A stretch of DNA of 27,274 nucleotides from Reclinomonas americana ATCC 50394 (Eukaryota > Jakobida > Jakobea > Jakobida). Shown piece after piece: positions 8,505-17,387 of this stretch. Every line of letters starts with the position of its first letter. Within the stretch, counting starts at the first letter, position 1. The DNA lies in assembly GCA_048213135.1 (NCBI GenBank), contig PS015059.1, positions 239,062 to 266,335 on the forward strand, read 5' to 3'. Made by a program: the position numbers and the translations under genes. Under the pieces are notes generated by a model that saw nothing but the letters and a program-made list of their open reading frames with translations, was not told where the DNA came from and ran no database searches.

Positions 8505-8748
8505 GCGGTGAGACGCACACACACAAACATGTACACACAAACAGCAACCGCACACGATGCACGAGCACACGAATGCATGCACAGACACCAACCACGCAAA
8601 AGTGCGCATACATTCACACCTTGGTTGTCATTCTCCGTGCGCGTGTGTGTGTGTGATTTGCTCGCTCGGGATTGTCACTGTTTCCCGCCTTTCTTCTCCC
8701 GCCTTGCTCTGAGACGCCGTTCATCCCTCGCCAGGCTGCAGCCAGCAC

Positions 8749-10500
8749 CCCGCACAGCATGCGATAGTGTGGCTTTGTTGATGCTTGTGGGCTTTTGAAG
8801 ACCGACATGGGACAGGTCGATGAGAAATCGGCAGAATAGACATGCAAGGTGGTGGTGGCTCGAGGTGGCGCTCCACTGCACCGTACATGTCCAGCGACAC
8901 TCTCTTTCTACTGCCCTGCATTCTCTCTCAACGAGGACTGGCATGCCGTGCTGCTTGGATGTGCAGCTGTGGCCCTGCACCCGAGAATCCAATGAGCACC
9001 GAGTCAACGACACCTCATCTCCTTGGATCGGCCCACAGCGAGGTTGGTGAGGGCACGATGATGGCAAACGGTACAGGAGAGGAGCGACCAGCACAGCAGC
9101 TCAGCGGTGGACGAGGCAGCTGCGTCGTGTGACTCGCCTCCCCTCACCCAAATCACAGTCAATGCATATGCCTCGTACATTCAATCACACTCACAGTCGG
9201 TCGGTTGAATCGTCTCATGCAGGCACTGTGAAGCACGGAACCATGTGTCTTCGCATGCCAATCCCTTGCCAGGACGCCTGTGTTCAGATGACACGCAGAA
9301 TTGAGTCAGTAAATCTCAAGTCTCACCAACTTGCTCCTCAACGCACGTGTACAACACACACGCACCGTATGTTGCTGGCCTCGCACGTATCTGCAGTCCC
9401 CCGTGGCCACCACCATCATCACTCAACAGAGACGGCGGCAACCAAGAAGCGCACATCATCGATCCGCTCTGACTTGCCAACCGGGATCGAGAACGATCCA
9501 CCGACCAGGCCACCCATCGGGAAACACGTCACGCATGTGTCCACCCATGAGTAGATTGCCGAGCACGCGTCTGCAGTCTTCCATGACCACCAGCATCATC
9601 ACTCGACAGAGACGGCGGCAACCAAGGTGCGCACACCATCGATCCGCTCCGACTCGCCAGCCGGGATCGAAAATGATCCACCGACGTCGACCAGGCCACC
9701 ATGTCGCACATCACGGCACGCAGGTGTACACCCACCCAGCCACGCTCTCCATGGCATGCGCAGTCTGCACGAATGAGGTGAGTGGGAGGGAAGGAGGAGA
9801 GAGAGATCAAGACGAACAAGGCCACAAAACTGCTGAGTGCATGGTGGGATGCGAGTGGGAGCCGAGTGAGTGAACAACGGGCGATGCACAGCACGCCTGT
9901 CATTGTCATGGAACAACGACGAGGAGCACGTGTTTCCAAGGTGCCTGCAAATGGGTGCACTGTGAGCAAAAGGAATGGAGGAAGAGGAGCCCTTGTCTCG
10001 CTGACGAACACACCAATCAGCACATGATACCAACAAGTGGTTGGTCAAGAGGCAAGCCAAAGGTTGCTTCTGTACACACACATCCATCCTGCAAAGGAGA
10101 GGGAGAGAAGAATCAGCATGCAGTCAGGCAATCTCACACACTTCGGTGTCGGGATGCTCACCATGATGAACTGGCAGGATGGCAGTCGGTGCAACATGAG
10201 CAGAGAAGCATGCTCGGCCTTGAGCGTGTGCGGCAAGGAGGGGTGGATGACTGGGGAAGCAGATAAGCGCACAAAGGAGGGAGACGGTGGGGAAAGAGAG
10301 AGAAACTCTGCAAGGGGCAGAGAAGGAGGGCTCGAGAGCTGAAAGACATGCATTCTTCAGAGCCGGAAAGAGAATGTCCGCGGCGCACAGGCACCATGGG
10401 AAGCAGAGCAGTGATGCCAAGGAAGTGTGCAAAAGACGACGCGAGGGAATAATCATCGGCGACTCGCTCTCATGAGGCACACACACATGCACGAATAAGA
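8749..10500 (-). pseudogene. Upstream exon modules of unit 3, decayed
   Basis: M6 8749-8950 has lost frame (202 bases between splice motifs; CPFC has become CLFC and the HYRM part is in another frame). M5 starts at 9019 with VGRSKE, but its donor is GAG|ATGAGG, so the GT is lost. M4 (about 9195-9258) keeps DTWF and GTGAGTG but has one extra A. M3 is duplicated (9419-9565 and 9599-9764); the distal copy has an in-frame six-base insertion, GTCGAC, and a one-base shift upstream, while SFSIPAGESERIDGVRT stays open. M2 (about 10,117-10,182) has EHPDTEVCEIA followed by TGA. M1 near 10,455-10,500 reads VPHESESPMI. The unit's WD40 exon downstream (copy 3) nevertheless stays open. Confidence 0.4.
9419..9764 (-). 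repeat. Tandem duplication of the M3 exon in unit 3
   Basis: The arrangement matches 2883-3221, including long nearly identical stretches such as 9430-9620 against 2910-3080. Single-copy units 2, 4 and 5 lie between and beyond, so the duplication was either ancestral and lost, or copied between non-adjacent units. Confidence 0.75.
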
Positions 10501-10821
10501 TGCACGCACAACAGACATCACAACGAGACAAAAGAACACAACAGACTCCCAAGCGATTCATCGAGCTTGCACACAAAATGGAGGTGAGAAAGAGACACGT
10601 AAACAGAGGGAGACGTGCTGCACTACCTCTCTCTCACTCACATGATAAGGCAACAAGCACAGAGAACAATTCTGCGTCATCAACAACGAACTCTCTCCTC
10701 TCCTCTGTCATCCTCTTCCCCCTCCTGCACCTCGCACAACCACCCACTCTCCCTCGCAAGACACGAAAAAACAACTCATATTCTCCAGCAGCCACCTTCT
10801 CCCTCCCTTCGACTCACCTTC
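10501..10821. other. Intergenic spacer between units 3 and 4
   Basis: Holds the conserved TGCACACAAAATGGAGGTGAGAAAG-type block (about 10,567-10,592) and the 3' flank of WD40 copy 4 (TCACATGATAAGG; CTCCAGCAGCCACC). I see no gene on either strand that is not a shadow of the repeated flank. Confidence 0.35.
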
Positions 10822-11973
10822 TCAGCACCGAAAAAGGACGACCTCGGCATCCTCGATGATGAAACAGCGCAGAACCAGCTCGGGAAGGCATCGTGAATCT
10901 ACTTCTTCCTCCAGCATCTCCTGCACGGCGTGCATGGCCGAGCGCGCGGCGTCGAGTTCGAGACGAGCAAGGCCGCGTGGCGTGGACCACACTCGCACGG
11001 TCTTGTCCTTGCCACCCGCACTCACAATGTGCTGGCCATCAGGAGAGACGGCGACAGAATACACCCATCCAGTGTGTCCCTCCAGCCGTCGCACTTCCTC
11101 GCCACTCTCCAGAGACCACATCCGCACGGTGCAGTCCCCGCTCCCGCTAAAACTGTACTGACCGTTGGGAGAGACCGCCACAGACGTCACCCATTCAGTG
11201 TGTCCGTCCAGGCGTCGCACCTCCTCCCCACTCGCCAGAGACCACATCCGCACTGTGCAGTCCCAGCTCCCACTCACGATGTGATGACCCTCAGGAGTGA
11301 TGGCGACAGACGTCACAGCGTCGGCGTGTCCCTCTAACCGTCGCACCTCTTCCCCACTCGCCAGCAACCACACCCGCACTGTGTTGTCTCCACCCCCACT
11401 CACAACGTGCTTACCATCGGGGGTGACTGCCACAGACCACACCGAAATAGTGTGTCCCTCTAACCGTCGCACCTCCTCGCCACTCTCCAGCGACCACAGA
11501 CACATTGTCTTGTCGAAGCCGCCGCTAACGACGTGCTGTCCATTGGGGGTGACGGCGACTGACCACACCTCCCGGGAGTGACCCATCAACCGTCGCACCT
11601 CCTCGCCACTCTCCAGCGACCACACACGCACGGTACAGTCTCCACCGCCACTGACAATAAGCTGACCATCAGGAGTGACGGCGACAGAGAACACCCCGCC
11701 ATCGATATCGTGTCCCTCCAGCCGTCGCACCTCCTTGCCACTCGCCAGAGACCACACACGTAGGGTGTTGTCTCCACCTCCACTCACGATGTGCTTGCCA
11801 TTGGGAGTGACAGCGACAGATTGCACCCATGAAGTGTGTCCCTCCAGCCGTCGCACCTCTTCTCCACTTGCCAGAGACCACACTCGAACGGTACTGTTCA
11901 AGCACCCACCGACAATGTGCTTGCCGTCGGGAGTGACAGCGACGGACCGCACTGCAGCGGGACTCTGAATGAT
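10822..11973 (-). CDS. WD40-repeat protein, array copy 4 (8 blades)
   Basis: A 384-codon exon, the longest intact copy. Blades end LNSTVRVW, GDNTLRVW, GDCTVRVW, FDKTMCLW, GDNTVRVW, WDCTVRMW, GDCTVRMW, KDKTVRVW. The extra blade relative to copies 2, 3 and 5 is most simply the FDKTMCLW or a neighbouring one. The blade boundary GHDIDGGVFSVAV has two residues (ID, six bases ATATCG) more than the matching GHDGGVFSVAV of copy 5. Stop and tail (EMLEEEVDSRCLPELVLRCFIIEDAEVVLFRC) are intact. The acceptor CGGCACAG precedes ATCATTCAG at 11973; the putative 12-base first exon at 12098-12109 reads ATG-GCA-ACC-AAG (MATK) with GTGTGA, intron 124 bases. Eight blades would form a larger or strained propeller, and the number is probably changing by unequal exchange. 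Confidence 0.83.
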   Translation of the reverse strand: MIQSPAAVRSVAVTPDGKHIVGGCLNSTVRVWSLASGEEVRRLEGHTSWVQSVAVTPNGKHIVSGGGDNTLRVWSLASGKEVRRLEGHDIDGGVFSVAVTPDGQLIVSGGGDCTVRVWSLESGEEVRRLMGHSREVWSVAVTPNGQHVVSGGFDKTMCLWSLESGEEVRRLEGHTISVWSVAVTPDGKHVVSGGGDNTVRVWLLASGEEVRRLEGHADAVTSVAITPEGHHIVSGSWDCTVRMWSLASGEEVRRLDGHTEWVTSVAVSPNGQYSFSGSGDCTVRMWSLESGEEVRRLEGHTGWVYSVAVSPDGQHIVSAGGKDKTVRVWSTPRGLARLELDAARSAMHAVQEMLEEEVDSRCLPELVLRCFIIEDAEVVLFRC

Positions 11974-11988
11974 CTGTGCCGATCATTC
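11967..11988. promoter_or_regulatory. Perfect inverted repeat over the WD40 3' splice site, copy 4
   Basis: The 8-bp arms are the same as in copy 3 (GAATGATC/GATCATTC), but the loop is TGTGCC; loop bases vary while arms do not. Confidence 0.6.
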
Positions 11989-12230
11989 GCGGTGAGGCGC
12001 ACATGCACAAACACAAAGAACAACAACCGCACACACGCACGAGCACACGAATGCATGCACAGACACCAACCACGCAAAAGTGCGCACACATTCACACCTT
12101 GGTTGCCATTCTCCGTGAGTGTGCGTGTGTGTGCGTGTTTTGCTCGCAGCGGGATTGTCACCGTTTCCCGCCTTTCTTCTCTGCTTTGCTCCGAGACGTC
12201 CCGCATCCCTCGACAGGCTGCAGCCAGCAC

Positions 12231-13860
12231 CCCATACAGCATGTAGTAGTGTGAGCGATGTCGCTTTGTTCATGCGTGTGGGCTTTTGAAGACCGACATG
12301 GGACTCGTCGATGAGAAATAGGCAGAATGGACAAGGGTGGTGGTGGTGACACGAGGTGAAGCTCCACTGAACCGCGCTGCTGTCCAGCGACACTCTCTTT
12401 CGACTGACCTGCATTATCTCTCAACGAGGACTGGCATGTCGGGCTGCTTGGATGTGCAGCTGATGCCACGGCATTTTCCCGAGAACCCATTGAGCGGCGA
12501 GTCTGCGAATCCTCAAGCCTCCTTGGATCGGCCCACAGCGAGGTTGATGATGGTACGACGAAGAAGGAGAGTCACAGGGGACAGGAGAGGAGCGACCAGT
12601 ACAGCAGCACAAACGATGGAACAGGCAGCTGCGTCATGAGACTCGCCTCCCCTTCACCCAAATCAAATTAAAGCCTCGTGCCTTCAATCACACTCACAGT
12701 CGGCCGGTGAATCGTCTCATGCAGGCACTGTGAAGCACGGAACCACGTGTCTTCGCATGCCAGTCACTTGCCAGCACGCCTGTGTTACGATCACACAAAG
12801 AATTCGAATTGAGTCAGTCAAATCTCGATGTCTCACCAACTTGCTCGTCAACGCAGGAGTAGAACACGCACGCACAAGTGTGTTGCTGGCCTCGCACGTG
12901 TCTGCAGTCTCCCATGACCACCACATGGTCACTCGGCAGTGACAGCAGCAACCAAGGTGCGCACACCATCGATCCGCGCAGACCTGCCAGTCGGGATTGA
13001 AAGACGATCCACCGACCAGACCACCATGTCGCACATCACGACACGCATGCGTACACCCACTAATCCGCGCTCTCCATAGCATGTGCGGCCTGCACGAATG
13101 AGGTGAGTGGGAGGGAAGGAGGAAAGAGAGATCAAGACGAACAGGGTCACACAACTGCTGAGTGCATGGTGGGATGCGAGTGGGGAGCCGAGTGAGTGAG
13201 GTGACAGCCGGCAACAGGCGATGCACAACACGCCTGCAATCATTACGGAACAACGAGGGGGACCTGCCCCTAAGGTGTCTGCATGTCGGTACGCTGTGAG
13301 CGAAAGAAATGAGGAAGGAGAGAGATATCTGCTCTGTCTCGCTGACAAACACACCGATCAGCACCTGATGCCAACACGCGTTTGGTCAAGAGGCAAGCCG
13401 AGGGAAGCTTCTGCACACACAACCATCCTTCAATAGGGGGAGAGCGGAGTCAGTATGCAGGTATGCCACCTCACACACTTCGGCATCGGGAAGCTCACTA
13501 TGATGGACTGGCCAACTCGACGGCAGAATGGCAGTCGGAAAACGGTGAGCAGACCAGCATGCTCGGCCTCGAGCTTGTGCGGCAAGGAGGGGTGGATGGC
13601 TGGGGAAGCAGATAAGCGCACAAAGGCAGGGAGATGGCGGAGAAAGAGATAGACTCTGCAGGAGGCAGGAAAAAGAGAGCTGAAAGACAGGCATCCTGCA
13701 GAGACGGAAGGAGAATGTCCACGGCGCACGTGCACACCGGGAAGCAGAGTATGGCGGTGCCAAGGAGGTGCGAAAAACAAGACGCGAGGGGAAAAGACAA
13801 TGGTGACTCGCTCTCATGAGGCACGTATATCAGCGACGAAAGATGCACGCACAACAGACA
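12231..13860 (-). pseudogene. Upstream exon modules of unit 4, decayed
   Basis: M6 12231-12443 starts PDMPVLVER and then meets TAA; CPFCLFLIDESHVGLQKPTR is in another frame, and the final YMLYGVLAAACRGM is shifted again. M5 (from 12519) keeps NLAVGRSKE, but the donor is GCTTGA and an 11-base deletion shifts its upstream part. M4 (about 12698-12760) is well kept: EDTWFRASQCLHETIHRPT before GTGAGTG. M3 12929-13089 has a TAG nine codons after its acceptor and a one-base insertion before NPDWQV. M2 (about 13,448-13,512) is open with ELPDAEVCEVAYLHTDS. M1 lies near 13,800-13,860 (VPHESES). Several independent breaks mark this as the most decayed upstream region. Confidence 0.45.
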
Positions 13861-13974
13861 TCACAACGAGACAGAAAGACACAACAGACATCCAAGCAAT
13901 CCATCTCGCTTGCACACACAAAATGGAGGTGAGAAAGAGGCACGCCTACAGAGGGAGACGTGCTTCACGACCTC

Positions 13975-15207
13975 TCACTCACATTCACATGAAAGGGGAA
14001 CAAGCACGGGAGAACAGTTCTGCATCATCCACGTCGACTTCTCTCCTCTCGTCAGTCGTCCTCTCTTCCCCCACCTCCATCCCGCATGATTACCCGCACC
14101 CCCGCGCAAGACACGAAAAAACAACTCACAATCACCAGCAGCCACCTTCTCTCCCTTCCGACTCACCAACTCAGCACCAAAAAGGACGACCTCGGCATCT
14201 TCGACGATGAAACAGCGCAGAACCAGCTCGGGAAGGCATCGTGAATCTACTTCCACCTCGACTGCCCTCCTCTCCTCCTGCATCTCCTGCACAGCCTGCA
14301 TGGCCGAGCGCGCGGTGTCGAGTTCGAGATGAGCAAGGCCACGCGGCGTGGACCACACTCGCACGGTCTCGTCGTAGCCACCCAGACTCACAATGTGCTG
14401 ACCATTGGGAGAGACGGCCACAGACGACACCCGTCCAGCGTGTCCCTCCAACCGTCGCACCTCCTCCCCACTCTCCAGAGACCACACCCGAATGGTCATG
14501 TCTCCGCTCCCGCAAACAATACGCCGACCATCTGGAGTGACGGCCACAGACCACACCGCACCATTGTGTCCGTCCAACCGTCGCACTTGGTCTCCACTCA
14601 TCAGTGACCACACTCTCGCCGTGTTGTCCCAACTGCCACTCACGACGTGTTGACCATCGGGGGTGACGGTGACAGAGTATACCCGTCCAGTGTGTCCTTC
14701 CAGCCGTCGCACCTCCTCCCCACTCGCCAGCAACCGTACCCGCACGGTATGATCTTCACCCCCACTTACAATGTACTGACTATCAGGGGTGACGGCGACA
14801 GACCAAATCTCGTCAGTATGCCCCTCCAGCCGTCGTACCTCCTCCCCACTCGCCAGAGACCACACCCGAATTGTGCAGTCCCAGCTCCCACTCACGATGT
14901 GATGACCATCTGGAGTAACAGCGACAGACCACACCTTAACATCGTGTCCCTCCAGCCGTCGTACCTCCTCGCCACTCTCCAGCGACCACACACGCACGGT
15001 ACAGTCTCCACCGCCACTCACGATGTGCTGATAATCAGGAGTGACGGCGACAGAGAACACCCCGCCATCGTGTCCCTCCAGCCGTCGCACCTCCTTGCCA
15101 CTCGCCAGAGACCACACTCGAATCGTGTTGTCCATGCATCCACCAACAATGTGGTTGCCATCGGGAGTGACGGCAATGGACCTCACCACATCGAGACTCT
15201 GAATGAT
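13975..15207 (-). CDS. WD40-repeat protein, array copy 5 (7 blades, stop lost)
   Basis: A 411-codon exon. Blades end MDNTIRVW, GDCTVRVW, WDCTIRVW, EDHTVRVR, WDNTARVW, GDMTIRVW, YDETVRVW; the fourth has Arg in place of the blade Trp. The tail has eight extra residues (ERRAVEVE inserted before VDSRCLPELV). At the family stop (14171-14173) one base is missing: the sequence is CACCAAAAAGG where others have CACCGGAAAAGG or CACCGAAAAAGG. Translation therefore misses the TGA and runs on for about 65 residues into what is 3' flank in the other copies, ending at 13975. The acceptor ACACAG before ATCATTCAG is intact; a putative MTTK exon lies at 15325-15336, intron 117 bases. Either a slightly damaged gene or one with a new C-terminus. 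Confidence 0.78.
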   Translation of the reverse strand: MIQSLDVVRSIAVTPDGNHIVGGCMDNTIRVWSLASGKEVRRLEGHDGGVFSVAVTPDYQHIVSGGGDCTVRVWSLESGEEVRRLEGHDVKVWSVAVTPDGHHIVSGSWDCTIRVWSLASGEEVRRLEGHTDEIWSVAVTPDSQYIVSGGEDHTVRVRLLASGEEVRRLEGHTGRVYSVTVTPDGQHVVSGSWDNTARVWSLMSGDQVRRLDGHNGAVWSVAVTPDGRRIVCGSGDMTIRVWSLESGEEVRRLEGHAGRVSSVAVSPNGQHIVSLGGYDETVRVWSTPRGLAHLELDTARSAMQAVQEMQEERRAVEVEVDSRCLPELVLRCFIVEDAEVVLFGAELVSRKGEKVAAGDCELFFRVLRGGAGNHAGWRWGKRGRLTRGEKSTWMMQNCSPVLVPLSCECE

Positions 15208-15222
15208 CTGTGTAGATCACCC
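15201..15222. promoter_or_regulatory. Inverted repeat over the WD40 3' splice site, copy 5 (wobble stem)
   Basis: One arm is intact (GAATGATC on plus); the other is GATCACCC. In the minus-strand RNA the two changed positions give G-U pairs, so an 8-pair stem remains possible. Confidence 0.45.
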
Positions 15223-15470
15223 GCGATGAGGTATACACACACACAAACGACAACCACACACATGCACAAGCACACCAATGAACACACAGACACCAAACAC
15301 GCAAAAGTGCGCACAACTTCACACCTTGGTTGTCATTCTCCGTGCGTGCGTGTGCGTTTGTGTGTGATTGTGCTCGCTCGGAATTGTCACCGTTTCCCGC
15401 CTTTCTTCTCCCGCCTTGCTCCGAGACGTCGTCCATCCCTCGCCAGGCTACAGCCAGTACCCCACACAGC

Positions 15471-16732
15471 ATGCGGTAGTGTGTGAACGATGTGACTCCC
15501 ATGATGCGTGTGAGCTTTCGAAGACCGACGTCGACATGGGACTTGTCGATGGGAAATCGGCAAAATGGACAAGGGTGGTGGCTCGAGGTGGCGCTCCACT
15601 GCACCGTGCTGCTGTCCAGCGACACTCTCTTTCCACTGACCTGCATTCTCTCTCAACGAGGACTGGACTGTCGGGCTGATTGCATGTGCAGCTGTGGCCC
15701 TGTTGTGCAGATGCCACCGCAGAGCACACTTGAGAATCCAATGAGCACAGGAGTCATCGAAATGCCTCACACCTCGTTGAATCGGCCCACAGAGAGCTTG
15801 ATGAGGGCACCATGATGGTACAAGGAAGAAAGAGAGCCACAAGGGACGGGAGAGGAGCGACCAGCACAGTAGCAAAGCGATGGACGAGGCAGCTGTGTCG
15901 CGAGGCTCGCCTCCCCTCACCCAATCACAATCTATGCCTCGCGCCTTCAATCACACTCACATTCGGTCGGTGAATCGTGTCACGCAGGTACTGTGAGGCA
16001 CGGAACCACGTGTCTTCGCATGCCAGTCACTTGCCAGCACGCCTGTGTTCATGGCACACACCGAACTGAGTCAGTCAATCTCCAAGTCTCACCAACTTAC
16101 TCCTCAACGCAAATGCAGAACACGTACGCACCAGGCCACGCGCGCGTCTGCAGTCTCCCATGGCCATCACCATCATTACTTGGCGGCGACAGCAGCAACC
16201 AAGGAGCGCACATAATCGATTCGCTCCGACTTGCCAGCCGGGATCGAAAACGATTCACCGACCAGGCCATCCATCGCACAGCACGGAACGCAGGTGTACA
16301 CCCACCCAGCCACGCACCTCATAGCGTGCACGGCCTGCACGAACGAATTGAGTGGGAGAAAGAGGAAAGAAAGATCACGCCGAACATGGTCACGCACCTG
16401 CATCGTGCATTGGTTGGATTCAGGTGTGGAGCCGACTGAGTGAGGTGACAGCCGGCAGCGGGCGATGCACAGCACGCCTGTCATTACCACGACATGCTTT
16501 CCATGGTCTCTGCATGCCAGTGTGCGATGTGAGCGAAGAATGGAGGACGTGGAGAGAGATATCTGCTCTGTCTCACGTGACGAACACACCAATCAGCACC
16601 TGATACCAACACACGGGATTGGACAAGTGGCAAGCCAAGGGACGCTCACACAACCATCCTGCAAGGGGCAAGGGAGAGAAGGAGCAGAGAGTCAGTATGC
16701 AGGTATGCCACCTCACACACTTCGACATCGAC
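15471..16732 (-). pseudogene. Upstream exon modules of unit 5
   Basis: M6 15471-15675 keeps HHPCPFCRFPIDKSH...RIMGVTSFTHYRMLCG in one frame, but the PVLVERE start is in another (205 bases, one too many). M5 15773-15820 reads YHHGALIKLSVGRFNE with donor GTGTGA. M4 15961 to about 16022 reads EDTWFRASQYLRDTIHRPN before GTGAGTG. M3 16176-16334 is the cleanest single copy: after TTCGTGCAG it runs AVHAMRCVAGWVYTCVPCCAMDG, then SFSIPAGKSERIDYVRS, and ends in TAA. M2 (about 16,689-16,732) runs into a 20-N gap. Only M6 is clearly damaged. Confidence 0.4.
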
Positions 16733-16752
16733 NNNNNNNNNNNNNNNNNNNN
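16733..16752. other. 20-N assembly gap at the array edge
   Basis: Falls in M2, close to the homologous position of the gap at 6793. Sequence to its right is no longer alignable to the unit. Confidence 0.95.
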
Positions 16753-17387
16753 TGCCAGTTCTAACTCGACACGCCATGAGCGTCAACTCACTCCGAGTCA
16801 CGCATGTGAGTCGGGTGGAGAGGCAACAACACACGATCCACAAAGAGAGCAACGAGGCATCGCAGTTCGTGAGTGGGGTGCGCCACGCCAGTTGTCAGGG
16901 CACACACACACATGCGGGAAACGAGTGCGCAGGGCAAGTGCACTCCCTCCCTCCTCGTGGCGTGTGTGGCGAGAAGGGCGGCCTACTGAATCGATGCTTG
17001 ACGCGCTCTCCATGTTCATGCGGTGCCAAAGTGAGAATGGGAGGCGGGTAATGATTGCCACTTGCCGCTGCTTCAACGCCGCGTTCGAATGACAGGGCGA
17101 CATGAAGGCACAAGCACAAGGCGTGTGTTTGGGTGGGAGAGCGAGGACTCGCTCAATGCCAAGCAACACGCGTGTGCCTGTTCATTCCATGGCCTCACCT
17201 CAACCACCTCTCGCACACCTCGCACTCGGGATTCTCTTCTTGCAATCCCACTGCACTGCACTGTGCTGTATCTGCTTTCCGGCTCCCTCCACTTGGCAAG
17301 GCAGTGGAGAAGCACGTGTGAGGCGGTGTGGCGGTCAACAGGAGAGAGTTGCACACAGACAGATCGGTCTTCGTACATTCATTGAGC
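16753..17387. other. Unique sequence between array and copy 6 tail
   Basis: Non-repetitive, mixed composition. Several short open frames exist on both strands (for example plus-strand SMLDALSMFMRCQSENGRR ending at 17092), but none has clear splice sites or family motifs. It should contain the 3' flank of copy 6. I assign no gene. Confidence 0.4.
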
